A stretch of 5,502 nt of DNA, taken from positions 1 to 5,502 of the forward strand of contig CANQMC010000081.1 in the NCBI GenBank assembly GCA_947624855.1, given 5' to 3'. Below the pieces are notes generated by a model. The model was given only the letters and a program-made list of their open reading frames with translations. It was not told the DNA's origin and searched no databases. The translations under genes and the position numbers were made by a program. This DNA is from an uncultured Bacilli bacterium. Its GTDB lineage: Bacteria; Bacillota_I; Bacilli_A; RF39; UBA660. Of this stretch, positions 5,295 to 5,502 are shown piece by piece (positions within the stretch are counted from its first letter, which is position 1; every line of letters starts with the position of its first letter).

Positions 5295-5502
5295 ATGAAA
5301 TTTGAAACTTTACGAAGTGGGAAATTTGAAAAGTTAAAGCGAATTATCCCAGCAATAACGGTGGTTTTGGTTGTCGTCCTTGGTTCATTAACAATATATT
5401 TTTCACATGCAAGTTATACTTTTTCCCAAAGTATAAAATTAGCAGAGGGAACAGTAAGCATTAATAAATCAGATTTAAGTTTGATTGCTGTTACATTGGT
5501 TA
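5295..5502 (+). CDS. N-terminus of a secreted or membrane-anchored protein (3' end outside window)
   Basis: Sixty-nine residues are visible before the window ends. A basic N-terminus (about residues 1-16, several Lys/Arg) is followed by a hydrophobic stretch IIPAITVVLVVVLGSLTIYF (17-36) and SHA-S, a possible signal peptidase site after Ala39. It could equally be an uncleaved membrane anchor. The exported part begins YTFSQSIKLAEGTVSINKSD (41-60), then hydrophobic LSLIAVTLV. From memory this resembles the start of large surface proteins in uncultured gut Firmicutes ('..Y..TQS..LA.GTI.Y...D...'), but I cannot confirm it or name the product. Two starts are possible: ATG 5295, 12 bases after AAAGGAG (5276-5282), and in-frame ATG 5268, three bases after another AAAGGAG (5258-5264). 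Neither spacing is ideal; I prefer 5295. The gene is divergent from the XRE pair. Confidence 0.65.
   Translation, partial: MKFETLRSGKFEKLKRIIPAITVVLVVVLGSLTIYFSHASYTFSQSIKLAEGTVSINKSDLSLIAVTLV

Noticed and set aside
1..5502. CRISPR array, tRNA, rRNA, riboswitch or insertion sequence
   Set aside because: No spaced repeats, cloverleaf, rRNA-like stretch, conserved aptamer core, transposase or terminal inverted repeats were recognised; intergenic gaps are all under 220 bases.

Overview
The window is strongly AT-rich and tightly packed. Its ribosome binding sites follow the AAAGGAG/GGAGG type, and its genes look Firmicutes-like. prfB carries the classical in-frame TGA with a +1 slippery site, so the organism has RF2 and reads TGA as stop. 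That argues against the Mycoplasma/Spiroplasma code. Together with the low GC and the start of a surface-type protein at the right edge, it suggests a low-GC Bacillota lineage, possibly an uncultured gut Bacilli. The lineage is an inference; no marker here settles it.

Layout: (1) bases 1-519 hold the C-terminal part of a KilA-N family protein cut by the window edge. (2) 733-1257 is a GNAT acetyltransferase of the aminoglycoside 6'-N-acetyltransferase-like type. (3) 1455-2708 is a complete DUF1015 protein. (4) 2882-3950 is prfB (RF2), read through a programmed +1 frameshift, followed 13 bases later by (5) a small Cro/C1-type HTH protein (3964-4239, TTG start). (6) Convergent to these, on the minus strand, are two tandem paralogues (4701-5123 and 4241-4627). 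Each has an N-terminal XRE helix-turn-helix and a C-terminal four-cysteine zinc-ribbon-like tail. (7) Divergent from them, 5295-5502 is the start of a secreted or membrane-anchored protein that runs off the window.

Regulation visible in the sequence: the DUF1015 gene and prfB are preceded by closely related promoter modules (GGGGTTAAC, then ATATATTAAGAT at identical spacing, with matching upstream blocks). The gap between the upstream XRE gene and the surface-protein gene holds an imperfect direct repeat with a 30-base period, one copy of which overlaps the candidate surface-protein -35. This is a plausible operator for the adjacent XRE regulator. The HTH gene and the downstream XRE gene end tail to tail, one base apart, with both stop codons inside one hairpin.

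The left part is ordinary chromosomal housekeeping plus accessory genes. The right part (about 4240-5502) is the most interesting: a duplicated XRE/zinc-ribbon regulator pair beside a possible surface-protein locus. I see no insertion sequence, CRISPR array, tRNA or rRNA.
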